Assembly: GCF_004745955.1 (NCBI RefSeq)
Contig: NZ_SRLD01000040.1
Span: 1 to 49,132 of the forward strand
From: Hymenobacter elongatus
GTDB lineage: Bacteria > Bacteroidota > Bacteroidia > Cytophagales > Hymenobacteraceae
DNA length: 49,132 nt
Direction: 5' to 3'
Part shown: positions 16,315 through 24,047 of the stretch, one piece after another
Numbering within the stretch: position 1 is the stretch's first letter
Layout of the letters: the number at the start of each line of letters is the position of its first letter
Position numbers and translations under genes: made by a program
Notes under the pieces: generated by a model
Seen by the model: only the letters and a program-made list of their open reading frames with translations
Told to the model about the DNA's origin: nothing
Databases searched by the model: none

Positions 16315-16810
16315 GGAAAGCTGGCCGGTAGCGGCTCACGCATGGACATCGGAATCTACGGCCTGAACGCGGCGCGCTACCTCACGGGCGAAGAGCCGGT
16401 GGAAATCACGGCCCAGGAATACAGCGACAAATCGAATCCGCGCTTTTAAGGAAGCCGAGGATACTCTTCACTTCACGCTACGCTTTGCCGGTGGCGTGCT
16501 GGCTTCCTGCACCACCTCTTACAGCTATGCGGAAGTGAAGCGCGGCCGGGCGTTCGGCGACAAAGCCCGGCTCGACCTCGCCCCCCTTTCCGACTATAAG
16601 GAGCACACGATGAAAATCGGGGATAAGGAAGGCAAGCGGGAGCCCAAAATACAGGAAGGCAACCAGTTTGCGGCCCCGCCCGACCACATGGCCGAGTGCG
16701 TGCGCGACAACAAAACGCCCAAAACACCCGGTGAGGAAGGTCTGCGTGACGTGCGCTCTATCATGGCGATTTACGAAGCTGCCAAAAAAGGCAAGGCGGT
16801 AAAGGTGTAG
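16315..16810 (+). pseudogene. Gfo/Idh/MocA oxidoreductase, 5'-truncated and frameshifted
   Basis: The sequence opens in the middle of a glucose-fructose oxidoreductase-like protein: KLAGSGSRMDIGIYGLNAARYLTGEEPVE (shown here in two overlapping parts: GSRMDIGIYGLNAARYL, TGEEPVEITAQEYSDK). It hits TAA at 16447 after SNPRF. A one-base shift at a run of four Ts (16444-16447) restores FKEAEDTLHF, then GVLASCTTSYSYAEVKRGRA and ends RSIMAIYEAAKKGKAVKV at 16810. The NAD-binding half, roughly 200 residues, is absent. Intact relatives are secreted or cytosolic NAD(P)-dependent sugar oxidoreductases. Two independent lesions make this a firm pseudogene. Confidence 0.85.
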
Positions 16811-16821
16811 CGTAAGGCTCC

Positions 16822-16864
16822 CACAGCGAGGCCCGGCCATTCGGAATGGCCGGGCCTCGCTGTG
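16822..16864. terminator. Bidirectional hairpin between convergent genes
   Basis: A perfect 19-bp stem (16822-16840 with 16846-16864; cacagcgaggcccggccat) and a 5-base loop lie just behind the oxidoreductase pseudogene and before the end of the TonB-dependent receptor gene. No strong T-run. Confidence 0.7.
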
Positions 16865-16907
16865 TAGAGGAGTTTTTACTAACCGTTACTTCGGCATCGT
16901 GCGGTAG

Positions 16908-19046
16908 CTACCAGCGCCAGCCCACGGTGGTGCCACCGTAGAAATTGCGGCCTGGGGCGGCCTGGTAGTAGCGGTTGCCGCCGGCATTCAAGTCATTGCC
17001 GAGGCTGTAGGTACGGTCCGTGGCGTTTTCGAGGCCGGCAAATACATCGAGCTCCAGATGCCGGAGCAGCACCTGCCGCCAGCCGCCGCGCACGGCAAAC
17101 GTCCAGTAGCCCGGCGCGTAGGCCGTATTGGCGTCGTTGAGCGGCAGGCGGGCCTGGTGGCTAAGCGCCGGGTTGAGGTAGAAGCCCAGCCGGATGCTGC
17201 CGTCGAGGCCGGCGCTGAGCGTGTGGGGCACGGTGCCGGTGAGCTGGTTGCCGCTGAAGTCATTGGCGTTTTGCTGATACTCCTGGAAACGAAACCGATT
17301 GTAGGCGTAGCTGCCCCATAGGCGCAGTCCCGCCGAGGCCACGGCTGCTGCGGAGGGCGTGGCAGCGGGTGCGGGGGCGGGCTGCCAGAGCCAGCCGCTG
17401 GCGGCGGCTTCCAGACCGCGCTGGCGCGTGGAGCCCGAATTGTAGAACAGCTGGGTGCCCCGGTCGTCGGAGCGCGTCACGATGGTCTGGCGCAGGCGAA
17501 AGTCGAAGGCAGCCAGGTCGAACGTGAGGCGGTTGTGGAGCACCGAGCCCCGCAGGCCCACCTCGTAATTGGTGCCGCGCTCGGCCTGCAAACCGGTGTT
17601 GAGCGTGCCATTGGAAGGACGGATCTCCTCCTCGGTGGGCGGCGAAAAACCCGTGCCGGCGCTGGCGTAGGCCGAAATCCGGGGCGTAATTTCCTTGAGC
17701 AGCGCCACCCGGGGCGAAATCTGGGGTTCGAAGCGGCGCGTAACGGCATATGTAGTGGATACGGCCGGCAACGCCGCCACACGGTTGACGCGGTAGGTCA
17801 GCCGGTTGTAGCTGCCCCCCAGCGTGGCCAGCAGGCCCAGCGGCAGCTCCAGCTCAGCCTGGCCGAAGACGAAGCCCGTAGTCGTTCGGATTTCGTCGTC
17901 GTAGCGTAGCAGGCCGGTGCTGCCGGCTTTGTTTTCATAGTTGCGCGAGTTCTCGAAGCTACTTTGCCCCTCCCCGCCCCCGCTTAGGCGCAGCACCCGC
18001 CCGGCCACCAGCAGTTGGTAGCTGAACACGGTGCGCCCACCCCAGCCCACGGCCGTATTGCGCTCGAAGTCGAAGGTAGAAGGCGTGCGAATGGCGGTGC
18101 CGGAGGTGTAGAGCGTAGTTTTGTTGGCAACGGCTGGCGTGAAGCGGTAGTCGTGCGACACGCCCAGCAGCGCCGTGCGCGACGCGTAGGAAGCCTGTTG
18201 CAGCACCGAGCCCGGGTTGGTAATCACGCCCGCGCTATTGACTACGTTGGGGCGGGCCTGCCGGGGGTTTTGCTCGAACTGAGCCCGGGTGAGGCCGCCC
18301 GGCAGCTGGTAGTTGATATCGGTGTAGAGCACGTGGGCCGCCACGGTCTGCTTGTCCGAAGGTCGGAATTCGCCGTCGAGGGCCACCACATCGCGCAGCG
18401 CGGCGCTATTCTGGCGGTAGCCGTCTACGGTTTGGTGCACATACTGGGCCCGCAGGGAGCTGGCTGCCGTGGCGGTTTCGACCAGAGCGGAGTAGCGTCG
18501 CAGCCCAAAGCTACCCGCCGTGACTCCGACTTGCCCCCGCGACTCACCGGGGGCGGGCTGGCGGTTGCGCAGCAGAATAGCGCCGCCCGTGCCGGCTCCG
18601 TACACGCTGGCAGCCGGTCCTTTCAACACCTCAATGCGCCCGATGATGGCCGGATCGAGCAGGTTGAACGGCGTGCTGCCGCTGGCCTCGGTGAAGGGAA
18701 TATCGTTGTAGTACACCTTCACGTTGCGCACCCCAAACGGCGAGCGGAGCGTGCTGCCCCGCACGCTGATGCGGTAGCTGGCCGTGGCCCGCTCCTCCAG
18801 CCGCACGCCGGGCAAGGTATTGACGGCGGCGGCCAGTGACGACTGATTGAACCGCTCAATGCCGCTGGCATCGAGCACGCTGATGCCCGCCGCCGTGCGC
18901 CGCAGCGGTAAGTAAGTGCCGTAGCCGACTACCGTGGCTTCGGGCAGCCTGATGGCGCGGACAGAATCGGGAGTAGCAGGAGCATGGGCCAGGGCTGATA
19001 TGGTCAGCAGGCTAAGCGGCAACAGTAGTAAAAGTCGGGGAGGCAT
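16908..19046 (-). CDS. TonB-dependent outer-membrane receptor (FecA/siderophore-like)
   Basis: 712 residues. A signal peptide (1-21) is followed by the plug domain (about 35-165): a TonB-box-like PEATVVGYG, then NTLPGVRLEERATASYRISV, RGSTLRSPFGVRNVKVYYND and IIGRIEVLKGPAASVYGAGT. The rest is a 22-strand-type beta-barrel with a NPALSHQARLP..APGYWTFAVRGGWR region and a C-terminal strand ending ..YGGTTVGWRW. Members import iron chelates or other large nutrients using ExbBD/TonB energy. The absence of a SusD partner favours iron or cofactor rather than glycan uptake. It may form a transcript with the HTH regulator starting 14 bp upstream of it. Confidence 0.92.
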   Translation of the reverse strand: MPPRLLLLLPLSLLTISALAHAPATPDSVRAIRLPEATVVGYGTYLPLRRTAAGISVLDASGIERFNQSSLAAAVNTLPGVRLEERATASYRISVRGSTLRSPFGVRNVKVYYNDIPFTEASGSTPFNLLDPAIIGRIEVLKGPAASVYGAGTGGAILLRNRQPAPGESRGQVGVTAGSFGLRRYSALVETATAASSLRAQYVHQTVDGYRQNSAALRDVVALDGEFRPSDKQTVAAHVLYTDINYQLPGGLTRAQFEQNPRQARPNVVNSAGVITNPGSVLQQASYASRTALLGVSHDYRFTPAVANKTTLYTSGTAIRTPSTFDFERNTAVGWGGRTVFSYQLLVAGRVLRLSGGGEGQSSFENSRNYENKAGSTGLLRYDDEIRTTTGFVFGQAELELPLGLLATLGGSYNRLTYRVNRVAALPAVSTTYAVTRRFEPQISPRVALLKEITPRISAYASAGTGFSPPTEEEIRPSNGTLNTGLQAERGTNYEVGLRGSVLHNRLTFDLAAFDFRLRQTIVTRSDDRGTQLFYNSGSTRQRGLEAAASGWLWQPAPAPAATPSAAAVASAGLRLWGSYAYNRFRFQEYQQNANDFSGNQLTGTVPHTLSAGLDGSIRLGFYLNPALSHQARLPLNDANTAYAPGYWTFAVRGGWRQVLLRHLELDVFAGLENATDRTYSLGNDLNAGGNRYYQAAPGRNFYGGTTVGWRW

Positions 19047-19060
19047 ACGCGCGGATCAGG

Positions 19061-19675
19061 TCAGTGTGCATCCAAACGGCAAAGCGGGCGGGGAGGTTTG
19101 CGGCCGGCCAGCCAGGCCCGCAGCGCGGCGGCCTCGTGGCGGTAGGCCCCGCCCCGGAGGCCGAGCAGGACCGCCGCCGTGGGGCCGGCCGGGGCTTCGG
19201 GCCGCAGGGTATCGGTGGCGGTTTCCAGCAGGCGGGCCAGCCAGCGCCGCCGCAGGGCCAGGGCCAGGGGCTCCGGGGCTGTTTCGGGCGGCAGGGTAGC
19301 CCGCAGCAGCAGGCCCGCCGCCAGGTGGCGGACCGCCAGGCGGTGCCGGGTAAGCAGGGCCAGGTGCTGCTGGTGCAGGTGCCCGGCCTGGTAGTCGCAC
19401 TCGTGCAAGCGGGCCACTGCCGCCGCCGGGCCGCCGAGGGCCGGGAGCAGGGCGGCGGGCACGGGCGGCGGGGCAGGCTCGGTGGCCTCGTCGGCGGGCA
19501 GGGCCAGGGCGGCGGCCCAGGGGCGCAGCCAGGGCTGGGCGGCGGAGGGCAGCGGCTCGCGGCCGGTTTCGATGCTGGCCAGCCGCGCCCGCGTGATACC
19601 CAGCCAGAGGGCCAGATCAAGTTGGCGTAACCCAAAATGGACCCGAACGGTCCGTAGCTCGGTAGCGTGACTCAT
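19061..19675 (-). CDS. Small helix-turn-helix (XRE-like) regulator
   Basis: 204 residues from ATG 19675. An N-terminal helix-turn-helix of the Cro/CI kind is visible: VRVHFGLRQLDLALWLGI followed by TRARLASIETGREPLP. The remaining 140 residues are Ala/Leu/Arg/Pro-rich and helical, without a known domain. The in-frame ATG at 19843 would add 56 residues encoded by the GT/AC repeat array, so it is rejected. It lies directly upstream of the TonB-dependent receptor (14 bp, same strand), so it may control that gene and itself. The repeat array sits in its promoter region, making it the obvious candidate binder. Confidence 0.75.
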   Translation of the reverse strand: MSHATELRTVRVHFGLRQLDLALWLGITRARLASIETGREPLPSAAQPWLRPWAAALALPADEATEPAPPPVPAALLPALGGPAAAVARLHECDYQAGHLHQQHLALLTRHRLAVRHLAAGLLLRATLPPETAPEPLALALRRRWLARLLETATDTLRPEAPAGPTAAVLLGLRGGAYRHEAAALRAWLAGRKPPRPLCRLDAH

Positions 19676-19742
19676 GGCAGGAAGGAGGCCTGATGCAGGG
19701 AAGAGGAAATGGGCGGCCGCAAGATACAACCGGCCCGGCCGG

Positions 19743-19843
19743 CACACACACATGTTGATGCATAATGGTAATGTGTGTGTCGGCCGCCAACACACACTGT
19801 TTAGCGTATGACTGTACGGTGTGTGTTGGTCGCTGACACACAC
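19743..19843. promoter_or_regulatory. (GT)4/(AC)4 inverted-repeat array in a divergent promoter
   Basis: Five regularly placed dinucleotide blocks: AC 19743-19752, GT 19772-19780, AC 19790-19797, GT 19819-19826, AC 19836-19843. Two of the pairs have the form gtgtgtgt-N9-acacacac with centres about 46 bp apart; between them AC and GT blocks are 19-21 bases apart. The spacers differ in sequence, so this is a conserved spacing of blocks, not simple duplication. It lies between the HTH regulator (minus) and the DUF2490 gene (plus). It reads like a multi-site operator, or could form cruciform or Z-DNA because of alternating GT/AC. Confidence 0.6.
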
Positions 19844-19935
19844 GCCTTACACTGGCACCCAATGGTGTGCGGCGGCGGGAAGCCGGGCCAGCGCTTGTCG
19901 GATAACCTCCTGCCGCCAGGCTGCGTCTAGCGGGT

Positions 19936-20712
19936 ATGGCATTACTCAGGCGCGGCGCGGCGGTTCTTCTTTGCTTCGGCTCTTTTGCCGCTTTCGGGCA
20001 GGCCAAGCGCATTCAGGACCGCAACAGCATCGGCTGGTTTGTGTACGAAGGCGACCATCAGCTCGGGAAGAAATGGACGATTCACACCGAGTACCAGTGG
20101 CGGCGCACCCAGTTTCTCACGAAGCCCCAGCAGCAGCTGGCCCGCCTGGGCGGGGCTTACCAGGTGTTGCCCAGAGTAACAATAGCCGCCGGCTACACCA
20201 ACCTCATTACCCAGCCCTACGGCGACTACCCCACCGCCGACACCGGCGTGCCGTTTCCTGAGCACCGCAGCTACCAGGATGTGCAGCTGAGCGACACCCT
20301 GGGCCACCTCGGGCTGGAGCAGCGCGTGCGGCTGGAGCAGCGCTGGCAGGGCCAGCTGGCGGAAGGCCGGGGCCGGGCCGTGCAAAGCTGGCAGTACCAG
20401 AGCCGCATCCGCTACCAGCTGGCGGCCACGCTGCCGCTGCAAGGCCCGCGCCTCGACGCTGGCGAATGGTACCTGACGGCCTTCGATGAGGTGTTTCTGA
20501 GCTTCGGCCGCAACGCCGGCAAGGTGTTCAACCAGAACCGCGTGGCCGGCGGCCTGGGCTACCAGGTGCGCGACAATTTCCGGCTGGAGGCGTACTACCT
20601 CAACCAGATTACCCAGCACGCCGAATCCGACCCGGTTTCCGGCCTGCCGGTGTTCGAGTTCAACAACGGTTTTCGGCTGGGCATCTCCTACGACCTCACG
20701 CTGGTGAAGTAG
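19936..20712 (+). CDS. DUF2490 family outer-membrane-like protein
   Basis: 258 residues. A signal peptide (about 1-21, cleavage near AFGQ-AK) is followed by a beta-rich region of alternating aromatic/polar residues, such as KWTIHTEYQWRRTQF, VTIAAGYTNLIT, HLGLEQRVRLEQRWQ and FRLGISYDLTLVK, typical of DUF2490 beta-barrel proteins. The family is widespread in Bacteroidota; its function is not known, but an outer-membrane barrel is likely. It begins about 90 bp downstream of the GT/AC array and is transcribed away from the HTH regulator gene. A palindrome follows its stop. Confidence 0.85.
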   Translation: MALLRRGAAVLLCFGSFAAFGQAKRIQDRNSIGWFVYEGDHQLGKKWTIHTEYQWRRTQFLTKPQQQLARLGGAYQVLPRVTIAAGYTNLITQPYGDYPTADTGVPFPEHRSYQDVQLSDTLGHLGLEQRVRLEQRWQGQLAEGRGRAVQSWQYQSRIRYQLAATLPLQGPRLDAGEWYLTAFDEVFLSFGRNAGKVFNQNRVAGGLGYQVRDNFRLEAYYLNQITQHAESDPVSGLPVFEFNNGFRLGISYDLTLVK

Positions 20713-20732
20713 CACTGGAGCTGCCGGCAGCA

Positions 20733-20825
20733 CGATGTAGCGACGCGACTCTTCGCCTCTCCTCGTCCACGCTACAAGCTGATTTCGTTCAGCGACGCGA
20801 CGCGAAGGGTCACGTCGCTACATCG
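20733..20825. repeat. Palindromic repeat (gatgtagcgacg family)
   Basis: Left arm cgatgtagcgacgcgactctt and right arm (complement) ..gtcacgtcgctacatcg pair with a few mismatches around a roughly 50-base middle that includes gcgacgcgacgcgaagggt. It shares sequence with the small palindrome at 10098. Located just after the DUF2490 stop, so it may also serve as a transcript end. Confidence 0.7.
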
Positions 20826-20931
20826 CTGCTTCGGTTGCACTTCGCGCTACTGCCGGCATCCGAAAAACCCGTAACCCTTGAGCGGTTTCGCCGGTAAACC
20901 GGACAGCTCTGTTCTTTCAACTTCTTGCTGT

Positions 20932-22158
20932 ATGACCATCCGATTTTTGCCCTATGTAACTGCGGTGGCGCTGCTTTCCACCCTCACGGCCCAGGCCCAG
21001 AACGACTACGAGAAAACTGTGAAAGACGGCTTTGCGGTGAATGTCTTCAAGCCCGGTAAGGTGGAGGCCTCCGATGCCTACGTGGCCCAGCTGAAAGCAC
21101 CGGCGGGATTTACCATCACCAAATTTGCCGAGAAAACCGGCAACCCGCGCATGCTGGCCGTAGCCCCGAACGGCGACGTGTACGTGTCGGACCGCACCAA
21201 GGGCACGGTGCTGCTGCTGCGCGACACGAACAAGGATGGTAAGTCGGATATGATGCAGGAAGTAGCCAAGCGGCCTGATCTGCATGGCCTGGCCCTGCAG
21301 GGCGGCAAGCTCTACATCAGTGCCATTCGGGAGCTATTTGTGGCCGATGTCAAAGCCGACGGGACGCTCGGCGAGCTAAAAACCCTGTATAAAGACCTAC
21401 CCGATGCGGGTCAGCACCCCAACCGCACCCTCAACTTTGCCCCCGATGGCAAGCTCTACCTGTCGGTGGGCAGCACCTGCAACGCCTGCGACGAGCGCAA
21501 CAAGGAGCAGGCCACAATGCTGGTGGTGAATACCGATGGCTCGGGCCGGCGCGTGTTTGCCAAAGGCCTGCGCAACACCATCGGCTTCGGCTGGCACCCG
21601 GCCACGAAAGCCCTCTGGGGCTTCGACCACGGCATCGACTGGCTCGGCGACGAAGACCAGCGCGAGGAGCTGAATGAAATCAAAGAGGGAGCCGACTACG
21701 GCTGGCCCTACGTGTACGCCGACGGCAAGCTGCCGCCCCACCCCCAGCCCGCCGATATGACGCCCGAGCAGTACGCGGCCAAAACCGCGAAGCCCGTGCA
21801 GCTCTACGCCGCCCACGCCGCCCCGCTGGGCATGGTGTTCAACAATGGCCCGCAGTTCCCGAAAGAGTACCGGAATGATGCCTTCGTGACCATGCACGGC
21901 TCCTGGAACCGCGCCCAGCCTTCGGGCTACCGCATCGTGCGGGTGAAGTTTGACGACCAGGGCAAGGCTACCGGCATCGAGGATTTCGTGACGGGCTGGC
22001 TGGTGAACAACAACAAGGAGCAGTTTGGCCGCGTCTGCGGCATTGCCCAGCACACCGACGGCTCCCTGCTGATTTCGGACGACTCGAACGGCGTGATTTA
22101 CCGCGTGGCGTATGCGGGCGGCAAAACAGCTGAGAAGAGCAAGACGAAGAAAGGATAG
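20932..22158 (+). CDS. Secreted PQQ-type sugar dehydrogenase-like protein (GSDH fold)
   Basis: 408 residues from ATG 20932. A signal peptide (1-20, AQAQ-ND) is followed by a six-bladed propeller of the glucose/sorbosone dehydrogenase kind: GFTITKFAEKTGNPRMLAVA, DLHGLALQGGKLYISAIREL, NRTLNFAPDGKLYLSVGSTC, KGLRNTIGFGWHPATKALW and HGSWNRAQPSGYRIVRVKF. These are the classical sGDH-like blade motifs, including the R-N and H-G-S-W-N patterns. It probably oxidises a sugar or aldose in the periplasm with PQQ. A CNACDE cysteine pair may form a disulphide or bind haem only if extended; no full CXXCH is seen. The C-terminus is a lysine-rich tail. Whether PQQ is made here is unknown. Confidence 0.88.
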   Translation: MTIRFLPYVTAVALLSTLTAQAQNDYEKTVKDGFAVNVFKPGKVEASDAYVAQLKAPAGFTITKFAEKTGNPRMLAVAPNGDVYVSDRTKGTVLLLRDTNKDGKSDMMQEVAKRPDLHGLALQGGKLYISAIRELFVADVKADGTLGELKTLYKDLPDAGQHPNRTLNFAPDGKLYLSVGSTCNACDERNKEQATMLVVNTDGSGRRVFAKGLRNTIGFGWHPATKALWGFDHGIDWLGDEDQREELNEIKEGADYGWPYVYADGKLPPHPQPADMTPEQYAAKTAKPVQLYAAHAAPLGMVFNNGPQFPKEYRNDAFVTMHGSWNRAQPSGYRIVRVKFDDQGKATGIEDFVTGWLVNNNKEQFGRVCGIAQHTDGSLLISDDSNGVIYRVAYAGGKTAEKSKTKKG

Positions 22159-22197
22159 ATTGTTATTTCGGACGTCGTTCGGAATACGTAGCTCAAC

Positions 22198-22301
22198 CAG
22201 AACGTCATTCCGAGCGCAGCCGAGGAATCTCGCGTGCTATGGTAATTACTAGCGCTGCAACATCAGCACGCGAGATTCCTTGGCTGCAGAATGCCGTTCT
22301 G
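22198..22301. repeat. Palindromic element A in the 22.2-22.8 kb cluster
   Basis: Left arm reads cagaacgtcattccgagcgc.., right arm ..ctgcagaatgccgttctg; the middle pair aggaatctcgcgtgct / agcacgcgagattcct is perfect over 16 bp. Similar gaacgtcatt.. starts occur in other elements of the window. Confidence 0.75.
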
Positions 22302-22319
22302 ATTTCGCCTTTACCTCAA

Positions 22320-22516
22320 AAAAGCCCTGCTCAACCCTTGTCCTTACCCACATCTTTGGCGGGCTTGCCCGAATGTGCTTCACGCAGGGTCCCGCAGGGG
22401 TAGAGCGCCGTGTCTCGCAGTGCCATTCAGCAAAAATACGGCGGGACACTGCGTGAAAGCTTCATTGCAGCCGCTGGAAAAGATGTGGGTAAGGACAAGC
22501 TCAACCCAGGGCTTTT
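22320..22516. repeat. Palindromic element B, about 197 bp
   Basis: An outer inverted repeat (about 22320-22360 with 22473-22516) contains gatgtgggtaaggacaag on one side and its complement cttgtccttacccacatc on the other, with an inner gcagggtcccgc/gcgggacactgc pairing near 22383-22455. No ORF inside is convincing. It directly abuts element C. Confidence 0.7.
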
Positions 22517-22520
22517 CCAT

Positions 22521-22767
22521 GGAGCTGCTTAGCAAGTCCACAGAACGGTTATGCTCTAGACTTGTTCCCAAATACTCAAACATCCAAAAAAAACAGAACG
22601 TCATGCTGAGCTTGTCGAAGCATCTCTACCGCAGTAGTGCTTATTTTACCAGTGCACGCGAGATGCTTCGACAAGCTCAGCATGACAGCCAAGTTTTAGC
22701 ATCGGTTCCTAATTCAGGAACAGCTCTTCTATCTAGCGTCAATTTCCAGGCTTCCTAAACAGCTTTC
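22521..22767. repeat. Palindromic element C carrying the second 166-bp repeat copy
   Basis: Outer terminal repeats (gagctgcttagcaagtcc at 22522 and ggcttcctaaacagctttc at 22749) resemble those of 46989-47074. Nested inside is 22558-22723, identical to 6845-7010, with its 27-bp gtcatgctgagc.. arms. Looks like one element inserted in another. Confidence 0.75.
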
Positions 22768-22837
22768 ATGTAAGATATTCCTTCCAACAAACCAAAAATC
22801 CTCTTTCCGCTGTTGCGTATAGTTCCAACGCTTCCCC

Positions 22838-23392
22838 ATGCCCGCCCTTCCCCCCGACCTGCGCAAAGCCCTCTGCAACCTGCCCCAAAAGGAAAAAGAC
22901 CAGCTCCTGGCCCGCCTCGTAGCCCAGGATGCCGTGCTGACCGAGCAGCTGGCCTACCGCCTGCTGGAAGGCCCCGACGCGCTGGAAGACCGCCGCGCCC
23001 AGCTGCGCACCCAGATTGACGACCCGGTGCGCGGCTACCACCAAACGCCCAACGACCTGCTCGTGGTGGTGCGGCAGCTACAGGCCCGCATCGGCTACCA
23101 CGCCCGTATCACGGAGGATGCTTTTGGTGAAGTCGAGCTGACGCTGCGCCTGCTCAACCGCGTATTTGAGCACCAGCCGGCCGTGGTGAGCCGGCTGCAC
23201 GGGCCTACGCAGCCTCTGCTGCAGCACCTGGCCAAGCGCACCCACGAGGCGCTGCGCCAAACCGAGAAGCTGCACACCGACTACCACCTGGAGCTGAGCA
23301 GCGCCATTGAGGAGCTGCTGGGCCGCTTGTGGCAGTCGGGGGCGGCGCCGCTGGCCCGGGAGCTGGGAGTACCGAGGTCGTTTGGGACTTGA
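22838..23392 (+). CDS. Hypothetical protein, 184 aa
   Basis: No family recognised. The protein is soluble and helical, with charged heptad-like stretches: KALCNLPQKEKDQLLARLVA, QDAVLTEQLAYRLLEG, DLLVVVRQLQARIGYHARIT and TEKLHTDYHLELSSAIEELL. No signal peptide or membrane segment. The start at 22838 follows the palindrome cluster by about 70 bp. Its stop lies only 2 bp from the stop of the convergent TonB_C gene at 23395, so the two transcripts must overlap at their ends. Presumably a cytosolic helical-bundle protein. Confidence 0.65.
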   Translation: MPALPPDLRKALCNLPQKEKDQLLARLVAQDAVLTEQLAYRLLEGPDALEDRRAQLRTQIDDPVRGYHQTPNDLLVVVRQLQARIGYHARITEDAFGEVELTLRLLNRVFEHQPAVVSRLHGPTQPLLQHLAKRTHEALRQTEKLHTDYHLELSSAIEELLGRLWQSGAAPLARELGVPRSFGT

Positions 23393-23394
23393 CG

Positions 23395-23859
23395 CTACTC
23401 CAGGGCCCGGAAAACGATGGGGAGCGTGTAGGCCACGCGCACGGGCTGGCCGTGTATTTTGCCGGGGTTCCACCAGGGCATGATGCGCACCAGGCGCAGC
23501 GCCTCTTCATCGAGGCCGAAGCCGAGGCCCTTCACCACTTTAGGGTCAAGAATATGGCCCTGCTCATCGATGATGAAGCTGATGTGCACTTTGCCGGAAG
23601 CCCCTTTGTTGAGCGCCTGGGCCGGGTAGTTGATTTTGGCCCGCAGAAATTTGGCGTAGGCCGCGTCGCCGCCCGGGAAGCTGGGCATTTCCTCGGCTAC
23701 GTGATATACCACCAGGGCGGCAGCGACCGGAGCGGCAGTACTGGCTCCGGCCGATACGCTGGTCCCACTATCGGCGAGGGCGGCGGCTAGCTGGGTTTGC
23801 GCCGTTGCGCTTGTTGTCAATACCAAAAAGCACAAAAGCACGGGTAGAAGACGAAGCAT
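23395..23859 (-). CDS. TonB C-terminal domain protein (energy-transducer-like), secreted
   Basis: 154 residues from ATG 23859. A signal peptide (1-20, LTTSATA-Q) replaces the membrane anchor of true TonB. The TonB_C domain covers about 55-154: MPSFPGGDAAYAKFLRAKIN, YPAQALNKGASGKVHISFII, DEQGHILDPKVVKG, EALRLVRIMPWWNPGKIHGQ, PVRVAYTLPIVF. All are classic Bacteroidota TonB_C signatures. With no anchor and no proline-rich arm, it probably works in the periplasm as a decoy, assembly or stress-response module rather than driving transport. It overlaps nothing but ends 2 bp from a convergent gene. Confidence 0.88.
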   Translation of the reverse strand: MLRLLPVLLCFLVLTTSATAQTQLAAALADSGTSVSAGASTAAPVAAALVVYHVAEEMPSFPGGDAAYAKFLRAKINYPAQALNKGASGKVHISFIIDEQGHILDPKVVKGLGFGLDEEALRLVRIMPWWNPGKIHGQPVRVAYTLPIVFRALE

Positions 23860-24047
23860 GGCGTTAAGGATATCTGGCAGACACACAAAGCTATGCCCTG
23901 GCCGAAGCTCGGCGGTAAAGCCACCGTTATGCTTGTATTGCCGTTATGTTGGTAACATTGGCAGTATCTTTTACTGGTAAAAAGCAGTACATTATCAGTA
24001 CCTGCCATTCTGATTTTTTCTACCATCACCGCCTAGCTTTCCCTGCC

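Noticed and set aside
16444..16447. Programmed frameshift in the oxidoreductase fragment
   Set aside because: No canonical slippery site or stimulatory hairpin is seen, and the gene also lacks its N-terminal half, so decay explains it better.
19676..19843. N-terminal extension of the HTH protein to the ATG at 19843
   Set aside because: The added 56 residues are encoded by the GT/AC repeat array (runs such as SVCWRPTHTLP), and the HTH domain is complete without them.
20932..22158. Fused cytochrome c domain in the sugar dehydrogenase-like protein
   Set aside because: A CNACDE cysteine pair is present but there is no CXXCH haem motif.
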